From assembly GCA_963815295.1 (NCBI GenBank), contig CAWFFZ010000001.1, positions 124,001 through 188,000 of the forward strand: 64,000 nucleotides of DNA, read 5' to 3'. The notes beneath the pieces are model-generated. The model did no database searches. It was not told where the DNA came from and saw only the letters and a list, made by a program, of their open reading frames with translations. The DNA comes from JACDHG01 sp963815295 (GTDB lineage: Bacteria > Actinomycetota > Actinomycetes > Propionibacteriales > Nocardioidaceae). Position 1 is the stretch's first letter. Each line of letters begins with the position of its first letter. The position numbers and the translations under genes were made by a program. This document shows positions 18,689 through 28,238 of this stretch, piece after piece.

Positions 18689-19996
18689 TCACGAGAGCAC
18701 CACCGCATCGATGGCCTTGGCGAGCTCGCGTCCGACGGAGTCGGTGTCGAGATCGATGACCCGCCCGCTCGCAACGACATGCGTGATGTCGGCCGTGGAT
18801 GCGGCGAACACCACGGCCTCCGCACCGGCATTTGCACCGGCGGTACGCGGGCTGGTCGTGTCGATCGTGACCAGGTCGGCCCACGCGCCCGTCTCGAGCG
18901 CGGCTTTGTCGGGAAAGCCGAGCGACCTGTGTCCGTCCCCGGTTGAAGCCGACAGCAGCTCGTGGGCTGAGAAGTGCCCGCGTCGTTGCGATCCGAGCCG
19001 CGCGTTCATCTCGACGGCACGCATCTCCTCGAACATCTCGATCACCGCATGGCTGTCGGAGCCTAGGGTCAGCGTTGACCCCGCAGCGACGAGCTCACGC
19101 GCCGGACCGATCCCGTCCGCGAGGTCTCGCTCAGTCGTCGGACAGAAACACACGATGCTGCCACCGCGCCCGAGGAGCCCGATGTCGTCGTCGGTGAGGT
19201 GGGTGGCGTGCACCGCAGTCAGCCGATCCGACAGCAGACCGGCCTCGGCCAACAGCTGGGTCGGCGTACTGCCATAGGCCTCCAGGCATGCGGCGTTCTC
19301 GGCGACCTGCTCCGACACGTGCACGTGCAGTGGTGACTGTGGCCGTGCCTGACCGACGGTCGCCAGCTGGTCGCGCGGCACCGCCCGGACCGAGTGGATG
19401 GCCGACCCGACCAGTGCACCAGCAGGCAGGTCGTCCATCGCCTCGACCCGCACAGCCCATCGCTCGGCGTCGCCGTCGCTGAACCGCCGCTGGACTCCTG
19501 CGGGCGGCGCTCCGAAGCCAGCCGACACGTAACACGTGTCGAGCAGCGTGATGCGCAGGCCGGCGTCGGCGGCCGCGGCCACCACCGCTCGCCCCATGGC
19601 ATTCGGGTCGGCATATCCGCCACCGTCAGGGGCGTGGTGGATGTAGTGGAACTCCCCCACTGCCGTGATTCCCGCGAGCAGCATCTCCCGATAGGTCGCA
19701 AGTGCAAGGTCGTAGTAACTCTCCGGGTCGAGGCGCTCGGCAACCCGATACATGGTGTCTCGCCACGTCCAGAACGTGCCGCGGTCCTGCTGTGCGCGAC
19801 CACGGAGCGCCCGATGAAACGCGTGACTGTGGCAGTTCGCGAACCCGGGAATCGTCAAGCCAGTAAGGCGAAACGCCGTCCCTTGAGGCTGGTCACGCCG
19901 CACTGATGTGATGCGGTTGCCGTCGACCTCGATGGCTACGTCCGAGGCAATGTCGCCCGGCCCCACCCAGGCGCGCTCGCACCAGTACGTCGTCAT
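18689..19996 (-). CDS. hutF: Formimidoylglutamate deiminase
   Basis: The 435-aa amidohydrolase-superfamily enzyme converts N-formimino-L-glutamate to N-formyl-L-glutamate and ammonia in the five-step histidine pathway. Metal ligands are visible in FANCHSHAFHRALRGR, in HVHVSEQ, in AVHATHL and in LGSDSHAVI. HutF-type rather than HutG-type use means that a deformylating step must follow, and the gene upstream probably provides it. Its ATG overlaps the stop of the M20 gene by 4 bases. hutI lies 28 bases downstream. Confidence 0.93.
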   Translation of the reverse strand: MTTYWCERAWVGPGDIASDVAIEVDGNRITSVRRDQPQGTAFRLTGLTIPGFANCHSHAFHRALRGRAQQDRGTFWTWRDTMYRVAERLDPESYYDLALATYREMLLAGITAVGEFHYIHHAPDGGGYADPNAMGRAVVAAAADAGLRITLLDTCYVSAGFGAPPAGVQRRFSDGDAERWAVRVEAMDDLPAGALVGSAIHSVRAVPRDQLATVGQARPQSPLHVHVSEQVAENAACLEAYGSTPTQLLAEAGLLSDRLTAVHATHLTDDDIGLLGRGGSIVCFCPTTERDLADGIGPARELVAAGSTLTLGSDSHAVIEMFEEMRAVEMNARLGSQRRGHFSAHELLSASTGDGHRSLGFPDKAALETGAWADLVTIDTTSPRTAGANAGAEAVVFAASTADITHVVASGRVIDLDTDSVGRELAKAIDAVVLS

Positions 19997-21192
19997 GCGG
20001 CGAGCTCGCGAAGCACATCAGTCAGTGCATCCACCCCCGCCAGGCAGTCCGCCGTCTCCGCGAACTCCAGCGGCGAGTGCGAGACGCCGGTGGGGTTGCG
20101 GACGAACAGCATCGCGGAGGGAATCCCAGCAAGCTGCAGGATCGCGGCGTCGTGGCCCGCGCCAGTGGGGATCTGCGGGGCATCATCGAGGATGGCCGCG
20201 ATCCGCCTCGACAACGCGGCATCGAAGTCGACCGTCGGCGTCACCGACTCCGCGACGACAGTCACCGAGGTGCCGTCTCGAAGGCTGCGCTCCCCCGCCT
20301 GCCGCTCGATGCTGGCCACCAGCTCAGCCAGCCGACCGGCATCTGCTCCCCTGGCGTCTAGCCACGCCTGGACGGCGGACGGGATCGCGTTCGTGGCGTT
20401 CGGCTGCACGGCGACGCGCCCGAACGTCGCCCGGGCGTCGGCGATCCGCGCCTGCTTGTTGGTCGCCAGGACCGTCATCGCGTAGGTGAGCATCGGGTCG
20501 TGACGATCATCCATCCCGGTCGCGCCCGCATGGTTCGGCTCACCGGTGAAGTCGAAACGCCAGCGACCGTGCGCCCAGCTCGCCGATGCCACCGCGACGG
20601 CTCGATCCCGGTCGACGAGGTCGCGGCCCTGCTCGACATGGAGCTCGACGAACAGCTCGACCTGGTCCAGCAGACCCGACTTGCCCAGCTGGGGATCGAG
20701 ACCAGCGGACGACATCGCATCCAGGAGAAAGACGCCATCACGATCGCGGAGCTCACGTGCCCGCTCGACATCAGTCAGACCGGTGGCGAGCCGAGAGCCC
20801 AAGCAGGCAAGGCCGAATCGCGTGCCCTCCTCCTCGACGAACATCGCGACTCCGATGGGTCGTCCCGGCGTGAAGCCAGTGTCGCGTAACGCGTCGATGG
20901 CCGCGAAGGATGACACGACGCCAAGCGGCCCGTCGAAGGCGCCACCGTCGTCGACGGAGTCCAAGTGTGAACCGATGAGGATCCCGCTACCATCCACGCC
21001 ATCGGGTCGCCACCACGCAATAGCATTGCCCTGGCCGTCTCGATCGATGATGAGGCCGCGACGGGCGGCCTCCTCGGCGTACCAGTCAGCGCACTCCCGC
21101 TCGGCCGAACCGAACGGTGGGCGGAAGTATCCGCCGGACCGCGGGTTGCGGCCGATCGGCTGCAGGTCACGCCACATCCGCTCGAACGTCAT
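19993..21192 (-). CDS. M20-family amidohydrolase (allantoate amidohydrolase-like) of the hut pathway
   Basis: The 399-aa binuclear metallo-amidohydrolase belongs to the AllC / N-carbamoyl-amino-acid hydrolase group. Metal ligands appear in GSHLDSVDDGGAFDGPLG, EEEGTRF, ELHVEQG and, near the C terminus, VSHSPLEFAE; the dimer-interface region GEPNHAGATGM is also typical. Its place between hut genes, with a 4-base overlap with hutF, suggests that it removes formate from N-formylglutamate, which would replace HutG. That role is inference from context; allantoate or carbamoyl substrates are the alternatives from family membership. Confidence 0.85.
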   Translation of the reverse strand: MTFERMWRDLQPIGRNPRSGGYFRPPFGSAERECADWYAEEAARRGLIIDRDGQGNAIAWWRPDGVDGSGILIGSHLDSVDDGGAFDGPLGVVSSFAAIDALRDTGFTPGRPIGVAMFVEEEGTRFGLACLGSRLATGLTDVERARELRDRDGVFLLDAMSSAGLDPQLGKSGLLDQVELFVELHVEQGRDLVDRDRAVAVASASWAHGRWRFDFTGEPNHAGATGMDDRHDPMLTYAMTVLATNKQARIADARATFGRVAVQPNATNAIPSAVQAWLDARGADAGRLAELVASIERQAGERSLRDGTSVTVVAESVTPTVDFDAALSRRIAAILDDAPQIPTGAGHDAAILQLAGIPSAMLFVRNPTGVSHSPLEFAETADCLAGVDALTDVLRELAA

Positions 21193-21231
21193 CCCGGCAA
21201 CTATCGCAGCCCTGCCGCCAATGCCGTCCCC

Positions 21232-22302
21232 TCAGGTCGTCAGCGTCACCTTGGACAGCCCGCCCGGTCGGTCGACGTCGATGCCGCGGCTCTGTGCGAC
21301 GTCGAGGGCAAGCAGCTGACCCGGAACAACCGCGGTCAAGGGAGTGAGCCAGCCCTCGACCCGGGCGCGCGGCGGCAGTACGACGTCGTGGACGCCGGTC
21401 GCAGGACTCGGGTCCGTGTCGTCGGTGCGCTGCCGGATGAGCACGACGGGCGAAGACCGCCGACGCAGTTCGGGTATGACGTCAAGCACGCTCGCACTGG
21501 CCGGCTCATCCGGGGCGACGAGGACGACAGGCACGTCCGGCCCGACGGCGGCGACGGGCCCGTGCAGCAGGTCAGCGGGCGAGTACGGCGCGACGAGCAC
21601 CCCCGTCAGTTCAGTCAGTTTGAGTGCCGTCTCGTGAGCGGTGCTCAGGTTCAGCCCCCGCCCGACCACGACAGAGCGGTTGACACCCGCGAGCACACCT
21701 GCCGCCTCATCGACGCCCGTGGTCAGGCTGACCGCCGCCTCCATCGCCTCGGGGACCCGCTGGAGGTCATGCTCGGCCTGCTTCCGGTCGGCTCGCTCAC
21801 CCAGCGACACGCCGACGAGGGCCACGGCGAGCACGGAGGCGGTGTAGGTCTTGCTCGCGGCCACGGACACCTCCGGGCCGGTCTCGAGGTCAAGCACGAC
21901 ATGCGCGGCCTGCGCGAGCGGGGAGTCGGCGTCGTTCGTGATCGCCATCGTGCGACTACCGAGGGCGCGGGACCTCTTGACCACCGACACGATGTCCGGA
22001 GATGCACCGGACTGGGAGATTGCGACGACGCCCCAGCGGCTCATGTCGACCTGGGCGCCGTAGATGGTGCCGATACTCGGCGTCGCCAGCATCACGGGCA
22101 GACCGAGGCGAATACTCCAGAGGTATTGCGCGTACCTCGCCGCGTTGTCGGAGCTTCCCCGGGCGGCCAGCATCAGCCCGTCGAGATCGTCCATCTGCAT
22201 GGCGGATCGCCACTCGTCCAGCATCGGCCAGCAGCGCTCGATCATGTTGGCGGCCACCTCGGGTTGCTGCGCGATCTCCAACCGCAGAGCCGTCCCTGTC
22301 AT
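21232..22302 (-). CDS. Double-SIS sugar-phosphate isomerase/deaminase-like protein
   Basis: The 356-aa protein carries two SIS (sugar isomerase) domains, like the isomerase half of GlmS without the glutaminase domain. The first has ARGSSDNAARYAQYLW and the phosphate-binding ISQSGASPDIVSV; the second has VVGRGLNLSTAHETALKLTE and YSPADLLHGPVA. This arrangement is found in NagB-II type glucosamine-6-phosphate deaminases and AgaS-like proteins. It overlaps the anmK stop by 4 bases (ATGA), so it probably handles an amino sugar phosphate coming from recycled cell wall or from outside. The ATG follows GAGGGGACGC. Confidence 0.82.
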   Translation of the reverse strand: MTGTALRLEIAQQPEVAANMIERCWPMLDEWRSAMQMDDLDGLMLAARGSSDNAARYAQYLWSIRLGLPVMLATPSIGTIYGAQVDMSRWGVVAISQSGASPDIVSVVKRSRALGSRTMAITNDADSPLAQAAHVVLDLETGPEVSVAASKTYTASVLAVALVGVSLGERADRKQAEHDLQRVPEAMEAAVSLTTGVDEAAGVLAGVNRSVVVGRGLNLSTAHETALKLTELTGVLVAPYSPADLLHGPVAAVGPDVPVVLVAPDEPASASVLDVIPELRRRSSPVVLIRQRTDDTDPSPATGVHDVVLPPRARVEGWLTPLTAVVPGQLLALDVAQSRGIDVDRPGGLSKVTLTT

Positions 22303-23492
22303 GCGTCCCCTCTCTGTATGGACTGCAAGACGCGCAGCCGACGTACTGGCTCGTCTACCGGCGCCGGCAGCCGCAACGCGCTGATCCCCGGGCTGATCCG
22401 TCCCAAAATCCGTTGCTCACGTGCGCCCGTGGCCCGGGTCGCCCCGGGTATCCCGTGCCAGGTGAGGAATCCGAGGAGTGCCCACATTGCGACTTCCTTG
22501 GCCGATGCGGGCAGACCCAGCGCATCGCTGGTGCTCAGCTTTGTGTCGCCCAGGGTGCGGGCCAGGGACTCCATCAGGACAGGGTTGCGGGTGCCGCCTC
22601 CCGACGCAACGACCTCGACTACGTCGTAAGCCCGCAAGGCGTCAGCGACCGTGACTGCGGTCAGCTCGGTCAGCGTGGCAACGAAATCCGCCGGCTCGAC
22701 CTCCGGGAGCGTGCGGAGTACGCCGTCAAGGTATTCGCCCGAGAACGTCTCACGTCCCGTCGAAGCAGGCGGAGCGCTGCCGAAGTAGGGGTGTGCCAAC
22801 AGCGCCTCGAGCAGGTCCGGGCGGATCTTGCCTGACCGGGCGAGCAACCCGTCGCGGTCGAACCGCTCCTCACCCTCCGACGCTCGTGCCGCGGCAATGT
22901 CGATCAGGCAGTTGGCCGGCCCGGTGTCCCAGGCGAGGACATCCTCCTCTGAGTCACCGACCACCGTCACGTTTGCGATCCCGCCGAGGTTGAGGGCGAC
23001 GCGTGGCCCACCTGGTCCGGCGAGCCACAAGGCATCGAGGGTGCTCGCCATCGGTGCACCATGGCCGCCGGCGCTGACATCTCGGGCCCGCAGGTCGGAG
23101 ACAACCGGCAGCCCGGTCGCCTCAGCCACCCAGGCTGGCTGTCCTAGCTGGAGCGTCCCGAGACACTGCCCGTCCTGGACTTCGTGGTGCACCGTCTGCC
23201 CGGGGGAGGCGATCAGCTCCGCATCCGCGCCGCAGCCCTCAACGATCTCGCGACGAGCGGCCGCACCTACGGCCTGCCCGATCGCGGTGTCGAGGGCGCA
23301 CAGCTCTGCGGCTGTGGTGTGCTGCGGAGGCAGCATGCCGAGGATCTGCTCGCCGACGCCGTCAGGCCACGGGTGGCAGCCCGACGCCAGCAACTGCAGG
23401 GTGATCTCGCCGTCGGCGGTCAACCGAAGATCGCAGACGCCCACGTCGATTCCGTCGGCCGACGTACCGGACGCCAGCGCAATCACGATCAT
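22299..23492 (-). CDS. anmK: Anhydro-N-acetylmuramic acid kinase
   Basis: This 397-aa ASKHA-fold kinase opens and phosphorylates 1,6-anhydro-N-acetylmuramic acid to MurNAc-6-phosphate during peptidoglycan recycling. Motifs are LASGTSADGIDVGV at the N terminus (usually GTSMDG), VALNLGGIANVTV and AWDTGPANCLID. The ATG at 23492 was chosen because the nucleotide-binding loop must lie near the N terminus; an upstream in-frame start would add 15 residues. The coupled downstream SIS protein suggests a two-gene amino-sugar recycling unit. Confidence 0.93.
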   Translation of the reverse strand: MIVIALASGTSADGIDVGVCDLRLTADGEITLQLLASGCHPWPDGVGEQILGMLPPQHTTAAELCALDTAIGQAVGAAARREIVEGCGADAELIASPGQTVHHEVQDGQCLGTLQLGQPAWVAEATGLPVVSDLRARDVSAGGHGAPMASTLDALWLAGPGGPRVALNLGGIANVTVVGDSEEDVLAWDTGPANCLIDIAAARASEGEERFDRDGLLARSGKIRPDLLEALLAHPYFGSAPPASTGRETFSGEYLDGVLRTLPEVEPADFVATLTELTAVTVADALRAYDVVEVVASGGGTRNPVLMESLARTLGDTKLSTSDALGLPASAKEVAMWALLGFLTWHGIPGATRATGAREQRILGRISPGISALRLPAPVDEPVRRLRVLQSIQRGDA

Positions 23493-23677
23493 GCAAGCGG
23501 CTCCGGGAAGGCTCAGGGTGCTCGACGGGTAGACCAATGGTCCAGACCAATCATGGTGCCGATTGCAGTCCTGTCAACCCGCGGTGATGACTCGAGTACG
23601 CCACGGACCCTTCACGACCTAGCCACATTCGCCCGCTTTGCCTTGTAGCCTGGCGGCTCACTCCAGCGACTCCGGCG

Positions 23678-25072
23678 GTGCATCAGTTGGACAGACGGAC
23701 GTTCCTCTCTGCCGGTGCTGTCGTGCTGGCAGCCGCCTCGCTCAGGGGCGACTCACGAGTGCATGACCGGGGGTTCTCCGTCTTCCCGGCCAGCATGGCC
23801 GAGGATCTCTGCGCGTCGTACTGCCTCAACACGAAGACCTACTTCACGAGTACCGTCTACGGCCAGACTGCTGCCGTGGTCGATCTCGTGAGAGAGCTAG
23901 GCGTCCGCATAATCCGGGAACGGATCGTCGCCGGCTCTTCGACCGCTGCGCGCACCCAGCAGCAAGCGATGCTCGACCTGGCGAACTCCGGTGTGCGCTG
24001 GCACGGAACAGTCGCTGAACTCGCGGACTGGCCGAACGCCGCGGAGGCCAACAGAGAAGTCATGGAGGTGCTTGCCTCCGTTTATGGCCCACAGCTCGGC
24101 GGCGACCTCAGCGCACTGATGCACTCGTTCGGAGGTTGCAACGAGGTGGACGGGACCTTCGACCCCAAGTGGGCTGCACATGCTCGCGTCATGCAGCAGG
24201 CGCTGTGGGAGCAGGCAAAAACCAACCCACTAACGCGGGACATCCCGGTTGCAGGCCCCTCGACACGGTCGGACGTCACGCCGGCCAGGGCTACTGAGCT
24301 TGGCGACCTGAGCGCGTGGTGCGATCGATTCGCGAACGCCCACATGTACAACCGCGGCAAGAGTCCCACCCGAAACATCGACGCACACATGGCGATTCTC
24401 GCGCCGTGCTTTCCCCATGCAGAGCGGTGGATCTTTTCCGAGACCGGCTACAACAACTCACTTCAGGACAACGCAGGACAGACTGTGCCCGAGGCGGCGT
24501 CCGCGACGTACGCCGTTCGAGGTATCTGTGACTTCTTCCGGCGTGGCGCGATCTACGGGCGGTTCGAGCTGCTGGACGATCCCGACGTCATCAACATGCG
24601 CAGTCAGGCGAGCATCAACTCCACGGCTGACCTCGAGGCACATTTCGGCCTGGTAGCAATGACTGAAGGCAGCGTCTCCACGGCGACACCGGATACCTGG
24701 CGCAAGAAGCCGGAGTTCTTCGCGACCCAACGGTTTCTCAAGCTGTTGTCTGACCGCGGGAGCTCCTTCCATCCGGCTGGCCTTGCCATGCGCATCACCG
24801 GGGGCAGCAACGACCTGCAACAGTTGCTCGTCCAGAAACGCGACGGAAAACACTACATCCTCTTGTGGCGTGATGTGGACGTGGCCACCACGTACCCCGA
24901 GGGACGCAGCCTTCGAGTGCATCCAGATGTGGTGACGGTGGATCTCGAGCGGGCACATACGGTCGCGGTCTATGAGCCAGCAACGAGTCTGCACCCGGTG
25001 GCTGCGCGGCCACACACCAGGAGCGTGTCCGTATCCCTGGCCGGCGAGCTCGTCGCCATCGAGGTTAGTTGA
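23678..25072 (+). CDS. Tat-exported glycoside hydrolase-like protein (clan GH-A features)
   Basis: The 464-aa protein starts with a Tat-type signal (LDRRTFLSAGAVVLAAA). The mature part looks like a TIM-barrel glycosidase: FGGCNEVDG at about 152-159 matches the Asn-Glu acid/base motif at the end of strand 4, and IFSETGYNN at 252-260 supplies the Glu nucleophile position of clan A enzymes. A beta-rich C terminus (about 385-464) follows. It is a paralogue of the partial gene at the right edge of the window; both share RYELLDDPD/RFELLDDPD and a QKRDGKHYILLW-like segment. It could trim or be anchored to the surface glycan whose genes follow. The exact GH family and substrate are unknown. Confidence 0.7.
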   Translation: MHQLDRRTFLSAGAVVLAAASLRGDSRVHDRGFSVFPASMAEDLCASYCLNTKTYFTSTVYGQTAAVVDLVRELGVRIIRERIVAGSSTAARTQQQAMLDLANSGVRWHGTVAELADWPNAAEANREVMEVLASVYGPQLGGDLSALMHSFGGCNEVDGTFDPKWAAHARVMQQALWEQAKTNPLTRDIPVAGPSTRSDVTPARATELGDLSAWCDRFANAHMYNRGKSPTRNIDAHMAILAPCFPHAERWIFSETGYNNSLQDNAGQTVPEAASATYAVRGICDFFRRGAIYGRFELLDDPDVINMRSQASINSTADLEAHFGLVAMTEGSVSTATPDTWRKKPEFFATQRFLKLLSDRGSSFHPAGLAMRITGGSNDLQQLLVQKRDGKHYILLWRDVDVATTYPEGRSLRVHPDVVTVDLERAHTVAVYEPATSLHPVAARPHTRSVSVSLAGELVAIEVS

Positions 25073-25307
25073 CGATCACCACCCATGGATCGATCGCGCC
25101 CATAATCAATGCGAACCGCTACTCTCGGCGATTTCATGGTCGCACAGAGTGGCTGTCCGGGACTGGCTACTACCCCACTCACACTGCTTTTTCGAAAAGC
25201 TCTCTTGTCGCCATTCCTGCGTCGTAGTGTCCGATCTACAGTTCACAGGCAGTCCACCGCGCAGGCGCGCACGCACCGTCGGGGTTCAGCCTTCGACAGG
25301 GGGATTC

Positions 25308-26603
25308 ATGAGGTACAACAAGCCGCTGTTGTTCGTATTCGCGGCGGCCTTAGCAGGCTCCACGTTTGGCACCGTCACCTCGGCGACTGGCCAAACCACG
25401 CATCCAGAAGTAGTCAGCGAAACGGCCGCCAACTGGACCCCCCACCTGCAGGCGACTACGGCTGTCCCACATCCGCTTGCTCTCGCGATCGATGAGTCTG
25501 CCGGCACCATGTACGTCGGTGGCAATTTCCAGGCGGTGTCCAACGCGGCGCGCACCACGACGTACGTCCGAGGAAACGTCATGTCCTTCGATGCTGCCAC
25601 CGGGGCAGTGAACGCAAGCTTTGATCCGATTCTGGACGGGCAGGTCTTTTCGCTCCTGGGCGTCGGCGACTCCGTGTTCGTCGGTGGCAAGTTTAAGACC
25701 GTTGACGGCGTGAGCCGTGGCGGCATCGCCAAGCTCGACGCTGAGACGGGTGCCATCGACCCGGACTTCCACCCGCCGATCAACGGATCACGCGTCAAGG
25801 AGATGCGAATGGTCAACGGGCGGCTCATCGTGGGCGGTTCGTTCCCGAAGCGACTGGTTGCGCTTAACCCGGAGACCGGTGCCGACACTCACTACATCGA
25901 CCTCCCGATCACGGGCGTCCTCCCCTTGATCAACGTCAAGACCACGGTCGAGCGTTTCGCGATCAACCCGCAGGGAACGCTTCTGGTGGCAGTTGGCAAC
26001 TTCACTGCCGTCAACGGCATCAACCGGCAACGCGCATTCATGCTCACGCTGGGCGCCACGTCCGCCACCCTGAATCCGTGGTACTACCAGCAGTTCGACA
26101 AGAAGTGCTGGTCGGTCAACCCAATCCGCCAGTCCTACCTCGACGACGTCGACTTCTCCCCCGACGGTAGTTACTTCGTGTTCGCCGCCGGCGGGTTCAT
26201 CCCCCTCACCACTGCGGAGATCGGTTTGGCTGTGTGCGACGCCGCGGCTCGATTCGAGACTAACATCGTCAATCCGACGAAGCCGACCTGGATCAACTAC
26301 ACCGGTGGGGACACCTTGCACTCAGTGGCAGTGACCGGAGCGGCCGTGTACGTACAGGGTCATAACCGCTGGCTGGACAACCCGAGCGGTGCTGATACCC
26401 GAGGGCCGGGGGCGGTTGACCGGCCAGGTATCGGCGCGATCGACCCGATCACCGGGATGGCGATGCCATGGAACCCGACCAAGCCCGCGAAGCAGGGTGG
26501 ACAAGACATGCTCGTGACGCCCGAGGGACTGTGGGTGGCAAGCGACAGCACCTACTTCGGCGGCAGGTACCACCGAGGCATCGCGTTCGCGCCATTGCCC
26601 TAG
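25308..26603 (+). CDS. Secreted beta-propeller protein, tandem copy 1
   Basis: The 431-aa protein has an N-terminal signal sequence (about 1-27, ending near TSATGQT) and repeated short blades of type GTMYVGGNF, DSVFVGGKF, GRLIVGGSF and LLVAVGNF, the delta-60/propeller pattern of extracellular actinobacterial proteins. The start ATG follows AGGGGGG. It is closely related over its full length to the next gene, including the leader before the start codon. No catalytic site is evident; a structural or glycan-binding role at the cell surface is plausible from the neighbouring polysaccharide genes but is inference. Confidence 0.75.
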   Translation: MRYNKPLLFVFAAALAGSTFGTVTSATGQTTHPEVVSETAANWTPHLQATTAVPHPLALAIDESAGTMYVGGNFQAVSNAARTTTYVRGNVMSFDAATGAVNASFDPILDGQVFSLLGVGDSVFVGGKFKTVDGVSRGGIAKLDAETGAIDPDFHPPINGSRVKEMRMVNGRLIVGGSFPKRLVALNPETGADTHYIDLPITGVLPLINVKTTVERFAINPQGTLLVAVGNFTAVNGINRQRAFMLTLGATSATLNPWYYQQFDKKCWSVNPIRQSYLDDVDFSPDGSYFVFAAGGFIPLTTAEIGLAVCDAAARFETNIVNPTKPTWINYTGGDTLHSVAVTGAAVYVQGHNRWLDNPSGADTRGPGAVDRPGIGAIDPITGMAMPWNPTKPAKQGGQDMLVTPEGLWVASDSTYFGGRYHRGIAFAPLP

Positions 26604-26611
26604 AGACCGTG

Positions 26612-26646
26612 GCGGGTGGTCGGGCAGCCAAAGGTCCGGCCATCCG
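26612..26646 (+). terminator. Hairpin between the two propeller genes
   Basis: GCGGGTGGTCGG pairs with CCGGCCATCCGC over about 12 positions around an 11-base loop, nine bases after the stop of propeller copy 1. There is no clear T-run. The 240 bases that follow are unusually AT-rich and contain the leader of copy 2. Confidence 0.45.
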
Positions 26647-26888
26647 CTACTGCAAGTAGCTCAGCAGTTGCACATCGTTTAGGTTTGAATCAAGCATCAC
26701 TCTGCGCCATTGAGGGAATGCAATGCGTGACAATTCCCGTCAGTCCGATGGTCATTCTGAGAATTTGAAGAAATGAAGATCCGGCGCATTCCGCCGAGTA
26801 CAGTATTCAGGTCCAGCACAGCAAGGCAGCTCACCGCACGTGCGCTCAGAGCGCTGACGGGCTCAGCCGCCGAACGAGGGGGGACCTC

Positions 26889-28181
26889 ATGAAATACAAG
26901 CGACCGACGTTATTGATGACAGCGATGGCGCTGACCGGCCTGGTGTTCGGCACTGGAGGCGTCGCGGGCGGCTCGATCGCACAACCGACTGTGGTCAGTG
27001 AAGTAGCCGCGACGACCACGCCGCACCTCTTGAGCGACGGCACGGTTTCGAAACCCCTTGCGCTGGCGATCGCCGAGCTCAACGGCACCATGTATGTCGG
27101 TGGCAAGTTCCACTCCATAGAGAACAACCTGCGAACCACTCCCTACGTTCGGCACAACATCGCGGCGTTCGACGCAGCCTCCCCTGCCATTCGCAGCTTC
27201 GCCCCAATCCTCGACGGCACCGTGTTCTCTCTCTTGGGGGTGGGGAACTCGATCTATGTGGGCGGACAGTTCACGACCGTCAACGGCTTCGCGCGCGCAG
27301 CCATCGCCAAGCTCGACGCTCAGACTGGGGCCCTCGACACGACATTCGATCCGAATATCAACAACGGAAGGGTCAGCGAGATCCGCTTGGTCAATGGCCG
27401 CCTGCTGGTGAGTGGCACCTTCAAGCAGCGGTTGCTCGCGCTGGACCCAACCACGGGGAAGAACACGAGCTACATCAACCTCCCGATCACCGGAGTATTG
27501 CCGCTGGCCCCGAACAAGACTGAGGTCTATCGGTTCGCCGTCAACCCTGCCGGCACCAAGCTCATCGGCGTCGGCAACTTCACGGCTGTGGACGGCGTGA
27601 ACCGCAGGCGGGCGTTCATGCTCGACCTTGGGACAACCGCCGCTTCCCTCAACGCCTGGTACTACCCGCCACTCGACAACAAATGCATCTCGAACACACC
27701 AACCCGCCAGGCCTACCTCGACGACGTCGACTTCTCGCCCGACGGCAGTTACTTCGTCTTCGCCGCGACCGGGTTCGTGCCCAACACAACCGCGGAGATC
27801 GGGACCGCTGTGTGCGACGCAGCGGCCAGGTTCGAGACCAACATCACCAATCCTGTGAAGCCGACGTGGATCAACTACACCGGTGGCGACACCCTGCACT
27901 CGGTCGCCGTCACTGGCGTTGCCGTCTACGTCCAGGGGCACAATCGGTGGTTGGACAACCCGCTCGGTAAGGACAGCAAGGGTCCCGGCGCAGTCGACCG
28001 GCTTGGGATCGGCGCTATCGATCCTGTCAGCGGAAAGGCGCTGGCGTGGGACCCGCCGAAGCCCGCTGCACAGGGTGGTCAGGACTTCTTCGTTACGGAC
28101 CAAGGTCTGTGGGTCGCCAGTGACAGCACACGCTTCGGCGGTAAGTACCACAAGGGTATTGCGTTCGCACCACTCCCCTGA
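26889..28181 (+). CDS. Secreted beta-propeller protein, tandem copy 2
   Basis: The 430-aa protein is a tandem paralogue of the previous one, with the same signal peptide plan and the same blades (GTMYVGGKF, NSIYVGGQF, GRLLVSGTF, KLIGVGNF). Long blocks such as QAYLDDVDFSPDGSYFVFAA and WINYTGGDTLHSVAVTG are almost unchanged between copies, while the N-terminal 60 residues and surface loops differ. The start ATG follows CGAGGGGGGACCTC. The gene ends opposite a convergent sulfotransferase gene with a strong hairpin between them. Confidence 0.75.
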   Translation: MKYKRPTLLMTAMALTGLVFGTGGVAGGSIAQPTVVSEVAATTTPHLLSDGTVSKPLALAIAELNGTMYVGGKFHSIENNLRTTPYVRHNIAAFDAASPAIRSFAPILDGTVFSLLGVGNSIYVGGQFTTVNGFARAAIAKLDAQTGALDTTFDPNINNGRVSEIRLVNGRLLVSGTFKQRLLALDPTTGKNTSYINLPITGVLPLAPNKTEVYRFAVNPAGTKLIGVGNFTAVDGVNRRRAFMLDLGTTAASLNAWYYPPLDNKCISNTPTRQAYLDDVDFSPDGSYFVFAATGFVPNTTAEIGTAVCDAAARFETNITNPVKPTWINYTGGDTLHSVAVTGVAVYVQGHNRWLDNPLGKDSKGPGAVDRLGIGAIDPVSGKALAWDPPKPAAQGGQDFFVTDQGLWVASDSTRFGGKYHKGIAFAPLP

Positions 28182-28238
28182 GCTGGCGCCCCGGGCTGAC
28201 TCTCCGGTCGAGGAACGCCGCCGGTCGAGACGAACTCC

